Source of the DNA: Procambarus clarkii
Taxonomy: Eukaryota; Arthropoda; Malacostraca; Decapoda; Cambaridae
DNA length: 64,000 nucleotides
Direction of reading: 5' to 3'
Assembly: GCF_040958095.1 (NCBI RefSeq)
Contig: NC_091173.1
Coordinates: 11,794,112 to 11,858,111 of the forward strand
In this document: piece after piece, positions 1 through 9,990 of the stretch
Numbering within the stretch: the first letter of the stretch is position 1
Layout of the letters: each line of letters begins with the position of its first letter
Program-made: the position numbers and the translations under genes
Notes under the pieces: generated by a model
Databases searched by the model: none
Told to the model about the DNA's origin: nothing
The model's input: only the letters and a program-made list of their open reading frames with translations

Positions 1-809
1 AGGTGATAGCTGAAGCGTTTTGAACCACCTCCCCGACGGCACTTTGATGGTAATTTTGGGCATGGTTGTTTTATCAAATTGCCTCCTTTTTGTGGGGCCA
101 CGTGAGGAATTTTCAGTTGGAATATACGCCTGCTTGCCTTAAAATCTTTTGCATCTACATCACTTGTTCCTGGGATTTTCTTTATCAGATCTTCATGCAC
201 CATCCTTGCTTTTTCAAAAATAATAGCCTCTGAAACACTATCACCTGCTAACTGCTTATCATTTATCCAAATTAATAAATTTTCTACATCCTCAAGTGTT
301 TGTGTCCTTTGTTTCGAGATCATTGTTACACCTTTTGCCACTTTAGCACTCGTAATTTCCTTTTTCTTAGCAATTATGGTGGATATCGTTGACATGGATT
401 TGTTGTACTGCCTAGCTAGTTTAACTACCCTCATACCATTTTCATGTTTACGAATGATCTCTTGTTTTTCCTCTACGTTCATCCTCACAATTGTTTTCTT
501 AGGTTGAACTTTACCACTGACTTTCTTGGGACCTGTGGCATGACATAATAAGAACTTTGTTAAAAAAAGCAGTCAAACATAATTTTTCACAAAGAATTCA
601 AGCACGGCTGTGTTCGTCACTACACGAGATACACACTGGTAAAAAGTGCCCCGACACGCCCCAGCACCACATGCTTGTTCGACCTATACGCGTATGAACA
701 GATGTCGTGTTTTAAGTAAACCGTGTTCTAATTCAAATTTTTCGACGAATTTGACATCGTGTTCCAAAAAATTCGTCTTTAAGGGGATTCGTCAACCGAG
801 GTTCCACTG
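1..809 (-). mobile_element. Tigger/pogo DNA transposon, 5' part, cut by window edge
   Basis: Read on the minus strand, the element begins at 809 with a terminal repeat starting CAGTGGAACCTCGG next to a TA dinucleotide (810-811), as expected of pogo/Tigger elements. An open frame from about 552 down to 1 carries a CENP-B-type N-terminal helix-turn-helix: residues reading RMNVEEKQEIIRKHENGMRV, then QYNKSMSTISTIIAKKKEI, then a second region with LEDVENLLIWINDKQ. This matches the DNA-binding half of Tigger transposases. No in-frame ATG is obvious at the front of the frame, and the part near base 140-30 looks shifted or carries an insertion relative to the usual family layout, so it is probably inactive. 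The DDE catalytic domain would lie outside the window. Confidence 0.8.
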
Positions 810-811
810 TA

Positions 812-1399
812 TATAGAGCATGGTGAGCAACAGAACCCTAGGGCATGCCACTTGTAAAGCTTCCCACTCCAGCTTAACTCCATTTGTGCTTTGTTTCTTT
901 TGACATTCATGCCATAATCCATCTACATTGTCGACTCGCAACCAAGGGTCAAGGGCTCGATTTCCTGAGTTTAAGATTTGGGTGGAGTTTGATGTAGGGC
1001 ACCTCTCATACCACTTTTGGGCTTACCCAAGCGATTGCATACTTTGGGCCCTCCAGTCATCTGACTTATCTGCTGGCCAGAGATCCGGTTCTTTTTCAGT
1101 TGGCTTGCTTTCACCTTTTTGGTCAACTGGTGGATGTTCCTGCTAGTTTCTTCTTAGTCTGGCTTGCCGAGAATTGGGTCTTGTTTGGCAGGCTGGTCCC
1201 TCACTCGGCTAGCTGTGTGCAGCTGTGCCACTATCTCCAGTAGGTACTGTACTTAAAAGGTACATTATTGTTTTTTTACATTATTGGCCTAATTTTCTTT
1301 AAAAGAATTCACTTGTTTTGTTGCACTTATACTTTCTGGCAGTTTCTTTTGGGAGGGCTCCCTTGGTGACTCCATATAGCTAACCAATGGATATTACAT
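812..1399. other. No recognisable gene
   Basis: Unique-looking sequence between the Tigger element and a LINE relic. Short open frames here have no recognisable domain, and I see no repeat family. Confidence 0.4.
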
Positions 1400-1600
1400 G
1401 TCACATTAGAAAGTTCACTTTTACAAACAAAGTGGTAGATGGTTAGTGATGGATGTTAGATAGTTAGTGAGAAGGCGGTGGAGGCCAAAACCGTTAGTAG
1501 TTTCAAAGTGTTATATGACAGCATGCTGGGGAAATGGGACACCATGAGTGTCTCTCTCATCCAGTAAATACATTTGGGTAATTGCCAGGTCTTTGTTTTC
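1400..1600 (+). mobile_element. LINE 3'-terminal relic
   Basis: Decayed sequence resembling the C-terminal end of a CR1-like LINE ORF2: a lysine/phenylalanine-rich stretch, then a GGTGGAGGCC...TTTCAAAG motif (VEAxxxxSFK), and then a GGGACACCATGAG tail. A sister relic with the same ending lies at 36498-36600 (GGTGGAGGCCAGAAC, then GGGACACCACGAGC). Several stops break the frame. Confidence 0.5.
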
Positions 1601-1906
1601 AGAGACATGATGTTTTTTTGTCCTTTCGAGTCATAAAGAGTACTGGAGACCAGAGGCCAAAACTGGTTACCTCACAGAGGCACAAGGAGCAGGGGATGCT
1701 GTGTGTTCCTCGTTTTGGGTCTACAGTAACTCTGATCCCCAAGTTCCTGTTACCAGCTGAGAGCAAGCCTGCTGCTTGAACCATGCCAATTATAAGGGTG
1801 TTTGATTTCATTCATCAGCTGATTTTTAATACACCAAGAACATTAATAACTTTTAAGTGTTTTTAAGATTGGTAACTTTTCCCTAATACTTTTGATTTTC
1901 TTTCAG

Positions 1907-2779
1907 ATTGTGCTGTGATTCATTAAAACCTATACGTTGACAAGCTGCGTAGCCAGTACTTTAGTTCCTAAAATAACAATTAAAACAAATTGCACAGTAC
2001 TGCTTTTGAAAATGACACAGCAAGAATTTAAATCCATTGTGCCAGAAATACAAGACACAATTCCCTTAAGCATCTTCGACTTTTTACAAAATATTGTTTC
2101 AGTAAAACGACAAAGTCCTGATGTAGCTACATGGGAACCTGGTGAACTGGAAAAATTTAAAATTGATTTAAGAACAGTGGATCGCCTATACCACACAAGG
2201 TGCTTTCGAGGTGCACCGCTTCGCAGTACTGTTCTTGAAGGTCGTGCAACTGCAGCACAGCTGGAATTGGTGGTTCGCATGAAATATAAAAGTAAATTAG
2301 TCTTTGCAGAATTGATTATTGATTGTCCCATACCTTGCTTATTAGGTTCTTGGCAAAATCGTGGGAGAATGTTTGTCAGTTTTGATGCTAATCTCTTTTT
2401 TAATGCAATCCAAACTATCACATATAAGGAAGTTATGTATAAATTACTTAATGAGGATGAACATGTTGTCAATTGGGTGTATGATAATCGTTTATCAATG
2501 GCATCAAAGCGTCAGCCCCCCACTTTAAGTTTTTTGTGTTATGAAACTATATGTGCTAATTTGGAAATTCTAGCACATAATATTCAACTCCTACCATCTG
2601 CATTAAGGACCAGTTTAACAGAGTTTAATGATATTCGAAACTCCAGAAGCTGCTACTATTTCTTGGTATACCCATCAGCTCTACCATATCAAATATTCTG
2701 GGAAGAAGATTTACATTGGAGTGAAGAAGACTTTGTTAATAAATTAAAACATTGGTATAGATGGATGAAACTACGGTGA
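1907..2779 (+). CDS. SOCS-box-like protein of unknown name (coding 2012-2779)
   Basis: A 255-residue protein encoded by one uninterrupted frame; the first in-frame ATG is at 2012 and the stop at 2777-2779. A good 3' splice site (polypyrimidine then CAG) ends at 1906, so an upstream noncoding or short coding exon is likely. The frame is open slightly further 5', but no ATG lies there. Residues 171-180 (TLSFLCYETI) fit the elongin-BC box pattern L-x3-C-x3-[AILV], and residues 191-203 (IQLLPSALRTSLT) resemble the LPLP-type cullin-5 segment, so a SOCS box is likely. That would make the protein a substrate receptor of a cullin-RING ubiquitin ligase. The first 165 residues show no domain I recognise (no ankyrin, SH2 or WD repeats). 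An unusually aromatic tail follows the box (residues 215-253 include CYYF, FWEED, LHWSEED and HWYRWMK). Codon use and the lack of stops argue for a real gene; the function is inferred. Confidence 0.8.
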
Positions 2780-4039
2780 TTTAGTAGCACTGTAGTTATG
2801 TGTATATTGTACAACATTTTCCTCGTTCTGAAAAGAAACGTAATGATTTGATTTGTACAGTACTCTAAAGACCTCCCTAGAAATATTTATTTATTTTATT
2901 GTATTTATTTGAGTATACGTTAAGAAACAAAATGCATACCAAAGACGTTGTAGACTTTACACACCTACAAGCAATGGAGTTAGACAAAAGTAGACATGGA
3001 AAAGTAATATACTGTACTTTTGTGTTTGAGCATTCTGTGGCACGATTGCCCATATTTTGAGAAAACTCTCAGGCTTTTTTTTTTTTATCACTGACCAGAT
3101 AAGACTTCCTAATCACTGCTTATTTAACCCAGTTTGTTGCACACATTATTGTGCATTCAAAAATGTCTTCAAGCTACTGTATTGTTTTATTATTACTGTA
3201 CTGTACTATTATTGTAGTGTACAACTGTTTGATTCAAGTTTAGGAATCTGTGTTTAATTTTCTAGCATGTCTTAATTAAATTAAGGAAAATAGGACGTGT
3301 ATGAATAACATCTATGACGTGTATAATTTAAATACTACTGTAAAACATAATGTAATTTGCCTAGCCGAGTGAGATATTTAATGAAATATATACTCATTTG
3401 GATCATTAGCAGGTTATCGTATGATATGAGAAAGGCTGAAGAAGGTCTTTTAAGATTTCAAAATCATAAAAATATTGTGGAAGTCCACACTAGATAGTAT
3501 TTAAGTATGTATCATGTCACTTTAAATGACTCCTTGGCTGAGATTTATTTCCCAGCTTCTGCTTTTTTTTGCTACTGATATTGGTAATGCTCTACATTAC
3601 CAGTATCTTGTTGTGTCCACAGGGAAGACCTTGGCCTTAACTGTGGTGTATTGAGGCTACAGTATAGTGTCACATTCTCCTTAATCTCTCTATTAAGGAG
3701 AATGGGAAAAACAGGTTAGGTTGAAATCAATATGGTACTTTTATGTAGATGCCTTAACGAATAATCCATTTTTGAAACAATACTATAGATGTGAAGTATG
3801 GCATCTTCAAAATGCTGAGCTTGGAAAGCTAAAGTGTGAATGGAGGAAATGTTCAATACAAATCTTGGGTGTCCATTCTCACACTCATAGCAGTCTCATA
3901 TCAGGCCTGATGTTCACACCCACTTGATGAAATAGTTTAAAAGCTAATGACTCTCTTTATCTAAAGGGAATCAGACATCCAGCACACTCAATCAGTTCTT
4001 TTTTCAAGCATTTTATATAGTTTGTGTGTGTGTGTGTGC

Positions 4040-4045
<6 letters not shown>
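2780..4045. other. 3' flank of the SOCS-box-like gene; AT-rich, no gene seen
   Basis: AT-rich sequence that probably contains the 3' UTR of the upstream gene. I could not pick a single convincing polyadenylation signal. No repeat family was recognised before the (TA)n tract. Confidence 0.4.
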
Positions 4046-4105
<60 letters not shown>

Positions 4106-4129
4106 ATATATATATTATTATATATATAT
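4046..4129. repeat. (TA)n microsatellite
   Basis: A TA dinucleotide run with TTA interruptions lies directly against the left end of the palindromic element at 4130. A second TA run (4504-4560) follows its right end. Confidence 0.9.
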
Positions 4130-4503
4130 GTCGTACCTAGTAGCCAGAACGCACTTCTCAGCCAACTATGCAAGGCCCGATTTGCCTAATAAGCCAAGTT
4201 TTACTGAATTAATATATTTTCTGTAATTTTTTTCTGATGAAATGATAAAGCTACCCATTTCATTATGTATGAGGTTAATTTTTTTTTATTGGAGTTAAAA
4301 TTAACGTAAATATATGACGGAACCTAACCAACCCTACCTAACCTAACCTATCTCTATAGGTTAGGTTAGGTTAGGTAGCCAAAAAAGTTAGGTTAGGTAG
4401 GTTAGGTAGTCGAAAAACAATTAATTCATGAAAACTTGGCTTATTAGGCAAATCGGGCCTTGAATAGTAGGCTGAGAAGTGCGTTCTGGCTACTAGGTAC
4501 GAC
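4130..4503. mobile_element. Palindromic (foldback/MITE-like) element A, copy 1
   Basis: About 374 bp with long inverted arms: the left end reads GTCGTACCTAGTAGCCAGAA and the right end is its near-perfect complement (TTCTGGCTACTAGGTACGAC). The arms extend about 75 bp, through GGCCCGATTTGCCTAATAAG. The centre holds short runs of TAACC/GGTTA that are also roughly complementary, so the whole element can fold back on itself. It lies inside (TA)n on both sides. No coding capacity. A second copy is at 43715-44127. The long inverted arms and TA flanks suggest a nonautonomous DNA transposon (Tc1/mariner-like target preference is an inference). Confidence 0.85.
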
Positions 4504-4621
4504 ATATATATATATATATATATATAAATAATTATATATATAAATAATTATATAATATATATATATTATTTTTAGATTTATATACTCCTGTTGAAGTCAG
4601 ATCAATATTGCATGAGCAGAT

Positions 4622-4776
4622 GAGGAGTCACAATAACATGGCTGAAATATGTTGACCAAACCACACACTAGAAAGTGAAGGGACGACGACGTTTCGGTCC
4701 GCAATCGACTTGAGAATGGTCCAGAACGGACCGAAACGTTGTCGTCCCTTCACTTTCTAGTGTGTGGTTTGGTCAT
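4622..4776. mobile_element. Foldback element B, copy 1
   Basis: An inverted repeat: TTGACCAAACCACACACTAG...GTTTCGGTCCG on the left is mirrored by CGGACCGAAACG...CTAGTGTGTGGTTTGGTCA on the right, around a short spacer containing AGAATGGTCCAG. A motif TCACAATAACATGGCTGAA precedes the left arm. The family has related copies at 16873-17071, 22372-22550 and 60246-60418. Noncoding. Confidence 0.8.
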
Positions 4777-6249
4777 CAATATATTGCATGAACAGTGTTG
4801 GGAGTGATTGTGATCTGGGATAGCCCTAGAATCTGTTGATTGAGAGTGTAATTTTTTTTTAATTAATTTAATATTTAGTTAAATGAATTTATAAAACCTT
4901 ATAAAACCTTTATAAAACCCACAGTCCTTTAAACTGTATTCTCATCATCAGACGTTTCATGTTATGATAATATGACATGAGGTAAATAATACAAACAATT
5001 TGTATAAACTAACCCAACTCTAAATGTACAGAAGACATTTATTAATAAAGTTATTGCTTAACCCTTAATTGATTGAAAAAAAATAGTTGTTTTAAGAAAA
5101 GACTGACTGACTAGAATTAAATGAAGTCTGTATTTGTTTTAAGATTTGTCCAAAATGTCATGCCTTGTAAACAAAAAAAATAATCCCTGTAATACACATG
5201 CGAGGTCTAACCATTTATATTTTTTATAAATATGCTTTAACTACAGTAAATGTATAATTTGTACAAATAAAGATAACTTTATTGCTGTACAGTATTATTT
5301 ACTCAGCCTTTCTTGCAGTAGACATTGCCTATGTTTAGAAGTTCTCACTTACTGGTATTTGATCATTGTCATTTAAAATGCTTTAACAAATATGTTGACC
5401 CAAGAAAGATCAAGAATGAATCTGTATTTTTGGGGAAATTCAAAGATACAAAGAGATTGAGAATAGAGATGCAAGTCTGTATATCCAGATGTTTTGTTTC
5501 TATTCTTGTTTTGTAGCTTCACATTCTGAGAAACAGCTCTTTATTATAGGAGTTAAAGTATAGCTTGACAGGCAGCAAAAGTGTGTTTTGGCATCTTAGG
5601 TCACGAGGCCAATGTTAATCCTCTGAAGAGTGCATAGAACACATCTGTTCTTCAGGGATTCTAAAACCATCCTAGTCACCCTTCTTGACATTTACTCAGA
5701 AGACGGCAACAGCTGCATCTAATTCAAAGTTTACCGTCAACTTTTCTTGTCCGTCTTTTGTCCCTTTCCCAGGGGATGAAAGAGGAGAAATAAAACAGAA
5801 ATGTGAGCCTATCGTTCCCTGGGTCACTGTAGAGCATGTAGATCTGGTGCCACAAGATGCAGGCAGTGTGCAGACAGGGTCGACTATAAAGACTATGCAG
5901 GGCAGTTGTAGCAGGTGAGAAGAATGTGCATGGATGTTGCATCTTGAGTCGCTGGTGGTGCATGTAGATCCGGTGCAGATGGGTTCATGCACCAGGACCT
6001 TAGGTGATGTAGGCAGGTACAGTAGTCACTGTCTTTAGAGTTGAATTGTTTGGTTGCGACAAAGAGTCGGCAGGACGGGTTGTAGATCCCGCATGTAGTT
6101 AATGATGAGGCAGTTGAATGTATAAACAATGACTGGTAAAGCAAGATGTAGCCCTCTGCATTTTTATTTTCTTAGACCCATCTAAACAATCAACCCAAAC
6201 ATCTCTTTCCTGTAGAATCTCTGTGGCTGTCATAAAAACTAAAGTACAT
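4777..6249. other. No recognisable gene or repeat
   Basis: AT-rich sequence. Short open frames (for example 5325-5516 and 5685-5918) have no domain and no splice context that I can support. Confidence 0.35.
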
Positions 6250-6527
6250 TTTATATTTATTTTATTTTTATTTATATATACAAGAGTTCTTAAATTCTTG
6301 TAAAGCCACTAGCACGCATAGTATTTCAAGCAAGTCCTTGATCCTTTTTTCCCCGGAATACGACCTTCCCAAATCGTTTAACCAGGTACCCATTTTACTG
6401 TTGGGTTAAACAGAGGCAACAGTTAAGGATTTGCTCCCAGTAAATCCTTCCCGGCCAGGATACGGACCCAGGACAAAGCGCTCGCGAAAAGCCAGGCGAG
6501 TGTCTTGCCACTACGTCAAGGGGACTG
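6250..6527 (-). mobile_element. tRNA-headed SINE, minus strand
   Basis: On the minus strand a head (CCCCTTGACGTAGTGGCAAG) with an A-box-like start is followed by a decayed B box region, then a body with GGGTACCTGGTTAAAC and the terminal motif GTGCTAGTGGCTTTACAAG. It ends in an AT-rich (TTTA)n tail near 6250. It differs from the AC-tailed SINE family but shares the GGTACCTGG body word. Confidence 0.6.
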
Positions 6528-8232
6528 TAACACAGGATCTTCCTGTTTGAAAACCATACTGTCTGTTCTTATGTCATTACTCTCCAGGTGTTCTACCCAT
6601 TTGGTTTTAACTATTTTTTCTAAATGTTTTGACTACCATGCTTGTTAATTATGAGTAATTTAGAGGGTCTTCTCTGCTACCATTTTTATAGATTGGAACT
6701 ATGCCTTTTTCCATATATCTGCTAAGTTTTCTGTGCACAAAGTTGTTTGGAATATCAATTGAAGTGGAATACTTAGCTCAGTTGTACAGTCTCTCAGCAC
6801 CCAAGGAAAAACTCCAACTGGTCTAACATATTTCTTTCTTTCTATCCCCTTGAGTAGTTTTCCACTTAAAACACCACTTTGAATAAACAGAACTTTGATA
6901 ACATAACTTTTCCCACTGTTTAAACCACATTACAATAGAACTTTGCTTCAAAGTTTAGATTTACTGTGTGATCAAAATTAGTCTTATTTCTGTAAACAAT
7001 GGCATCTTTACAGATTTACAGTAGCCTACTAATAATCACACATGGAATGCTAGGGAGGAGGGGTAATTATTTTAAATTTCAGCATTAAATATTTTAATGG
7101 AAAATTGACTTACAGAAAATACCAAGAACAGGTTGTGTATGTTAGTTAATAGTTTGCAGAGGAGGCAAAAATCTGATATTTAGCTGTAAATACCAAAAGA
7201 AGCAGTTTCATATTTCTGCTGTGTTTCAGTTATGTAATCACAATGGAATTACAGTACTGTATTTCAAAAGAATCATCTTCAAAAATATATCTCTTGATGC
7301 TTTATATAAAAAATGTATGCAAACAAAACAGAATACAGTTCCATTTTCTCTAACTATAAAACATGCCAGTATACGATTCATAGATGTGTTCCGACACCCC
7401 CACAATTAGCAATTTCATAATATCTGGAGCATTAACACTTACAGCATCTAACCCCCACATTGTGCATGGACTACAATATCTCCAACTACTCATGTGTACC
7501 TACTTTGAATATACACATTATTCAACTTTATTCTCTCATTAAGAATAGCACAGGTTGTATAAACATCAACAGCCATATATAACATAAATGTATAAAGTTG
7601 AAAAAGTTTGTATTAATAGGGAGACTGAGGCTTGTATATACAACACAACGTCCTACTGAAACCCAGCAGACCAAATTAACAACTAAGAATTCAACATTTT
7701 TCTTGCCTTGAAATATGTTAGTGGACTAGATATATAATACACATATACACTGACACTTAAAAAGTAATTTGTTTACAAAAATTTCAGATCATAACAAAAG
7801 GATTTATACTTATCACTTATTCTATTAAAAATATATTACAGTAATTATACTTTAGTAATCGTTTAACTTTCTCTTTCATTCATTTTTTTTAAAAGATCTT
7901 CAAATGTTTACATTAGTTATGAAGAAAATAGACAAAAATCAGTATACAGTTCTGTACATTACGAATCACACAAATATACCACCTTTCAGATACGCTGTGA
8001 TACTTAATGACATACATACATTCAACCAGTTAACTAGAACATGGGTAGTCATAAGTGCATATTACAGTATATGTACAGGCACTGTACATTATGTATGTAT
8101 ATACTCATATTCAGAGATGTTTTGTTTGTACATATGGGCACTACACATGTTCAGAAAATGTATGTGCAAATGTATAGATATAGTGTACATATGTACATTG
8201 TAAATTATCAACCACACTATTGTGGAAATAAA
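6528..8232. other. No recognisable gene or repeat
   Basis: AT-rich sequence with many TACAGTA words. The small open frames show no domains. Confidence 0.35.
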
Positions 8233-8330
8233 CATTTCATTCACTTGGGCACTAGGAGATTCGAACTGCTGGCCCCACAGGCATGAGGCAGAAGCTCTTC
8301 CGCTGTACTATGAGATGGCTACAAATACGA
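8233..8330 (-). mobile_element. tRNA-like SINE head fragment
   Basis: The minus strand contains TAGCCATCTCATAGTACAGC, then a B-box-like CAGTTCGAATCTCC, which gives a degenerate tRNA-like shape of about 85 nt. The mismatched stem makes a functional tRNA unlikely, so this is called a SINE head. Confidence 0.45.
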
Positions 8331-8639
8331 AAGATTTCAGAGGCAACAACCCGCTGCCCACCTGAAATTTTATACTTTTGCCAGTTGCTATCAGGTACTT
8401 AGGAATAAAGTGATCCATGGCCATGTCATATAAATTGTCTTATAGTACAGAATCTGGTAAAAATGGGATCCAGATAATGGGTTCCACTGTATGAATTTGC
8501 AATTCAATGCCATGTCATCCAGCAAGAGTGGTATGGGTACATCAGATGAGGATAAAAAGAACTTCCTTACCATGGACAAGACGGCAGAGTTATTAATTAC
8601 TGTGATTGTGGCTGGGAGTGTTAGAAACTAGCAGATTAC

Positions 8640-9990
8640 AGAGTACGGGCATTTTTCCGCATCAACGCCTTTTCCAGCAGATCGGACCAGCGAGATACGT
8701 TGCTGGTTTGCCTTATTGCTCCGCACTACGCGTCTGGTCTTTCTGACGCATGTGTATCGCCATTTATATGGTGATCAGGTGGCTTCTTTGATGATGTCCC
8801 ACCTGCAGTCTTCTTCACGGCAAACAGTATGACAGTATCTTTGTGGTCTTTCTGTCTCTTTCTTTCTCTTCGAAGGTTTTCATCAATTTTGGACCAGGTA
8901 GTTATGTCCTCTCTCTCTCTCTCTCTCTGCTTTTTCTGGATCGGAACCTCGTGCCTCACACTAGCACTTATCATCGCGTGGTGTTGGCAGAGCCCTCCAG
9001 CTTGTGTTCGGGGTGGATGTTGCTTCCGCTCTGTTTGCAAGCTTTCCCGTGCATTTTCTCACCTCCGGCCTGCTTATGTGTCGCTTGAGCCTTCTTGGTC
9101 TTTAGACCGTGTTCTTTTTCTTTTTTCTCCTTGCTTTTTTTTTTTCCCTTTGGTTAGGGAAAGCTTTTGGAAGGCCTTGTTTTTATTTGCCTTGGTCTTT
9201 GGGGGTCAGGTTGGGGAGCTTTCATGCTCTTCTCTGACACCAGGAGTTCTGTTTGTTTGGGGTCCAGGTGGTTGTTTTGTTAGTTTGCAGCCTTCTCCAT
9301 TTCTGTAGAAGAATGAGACGGCAGGCTTCCGCAGGGGTCCGTTGGTTGTGGATGCTTGGTTGGTTAGGTCAGGGGTGCATGACATGTTGTGTCCAGTGGC
9401 AGCTTTATGGCCACTGGTTCTGTGACTGGAAGCTCTTTGGGTGAATCCGATTTCCCTGTTACAGGGCTCGTGTGTCTCAGGTTGTCCGCAGTGTCATAAA
9501 GTTCAGCTAGCCTGCAATCTACCCTCGTGCCCATGACGTTCGGAAGTATGTTACTCTCGCAGCGGTTTTTGGCGACGTGTCTTGGATAGACATTTGGGCG
9601 CGGGGGTTTTGGAGGTCGAGCAGGGTCCTGGCTGCCATGTACAGTATCTAGTGGATACAGTTCCGGTTCCTTCCCGGCCATGTGTGGTTTTGGGGTGCCC
9701 ATCTCTTCTTCGTCTTGAGACCTGTGGTGCTGCCACTTCCTGGGTACGTCCCTTCTTTTACTTATCTTTGGGTAGTTAGCTTCAGAAAGCCGATGGGGCT
9801 CCCCCACAGAAAACTAGCGTTGAATGTAATGAAACGGCATTTTATGGGTGATCCCCGGAGGCTCCCTGACAGTTTCCCTCCCTCTGGTCGGCATTTTTTT
9901 CATTGTTCAAGAACTAGAGTGGTAGGCTTCCCCTCCCCCACCTACGTGGGCAGGGATAATGCTAACAAGTGGAAGTGCTAGTCGCATGAA
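8640..9990 (+). pseudogene. Decayed DIRS-type retrotransposon, tyrosine recombinase region
   Basis: In pieces of different frames one reads a DIRS-family tyrosine recombinase: LSRAFSHLRPAYVSLEPSWS (about 9041-9100), WKALFLFALVFGGQVGELSC (about 9170-9230), FRRGPLVVDAWLVRSGVHDM (about 9330-9385), then PRAHDVRKYVTLAAVFGDVS and ARGFWRSSRVLAAMYSI (9520-9650). The H-x-x-R catalytic pair of tyrosine recombinases is HDVR at 9532-9543, and the likely catalytic tyrosine is at 9640-9642. Stops (TAG at 9508-9510 and after AMYSI) and frameshifts show it is dead. No reverse transcriptase or RNase H is seen in the part present, so the element is also 5'-truncated. Confidence 0.8.

Noticed and set aside
1930-2472. 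180-codon minus frame opposite the SOCS-box-like gene
   Set aside because: Antisense shadow of a better-supported plus-strand coding region.
3988-4226. IYIYIY frames around 4.0-4.2 kb and 44.1-44.7 kb
   Set aside because: Translations of (TA)n arrays.
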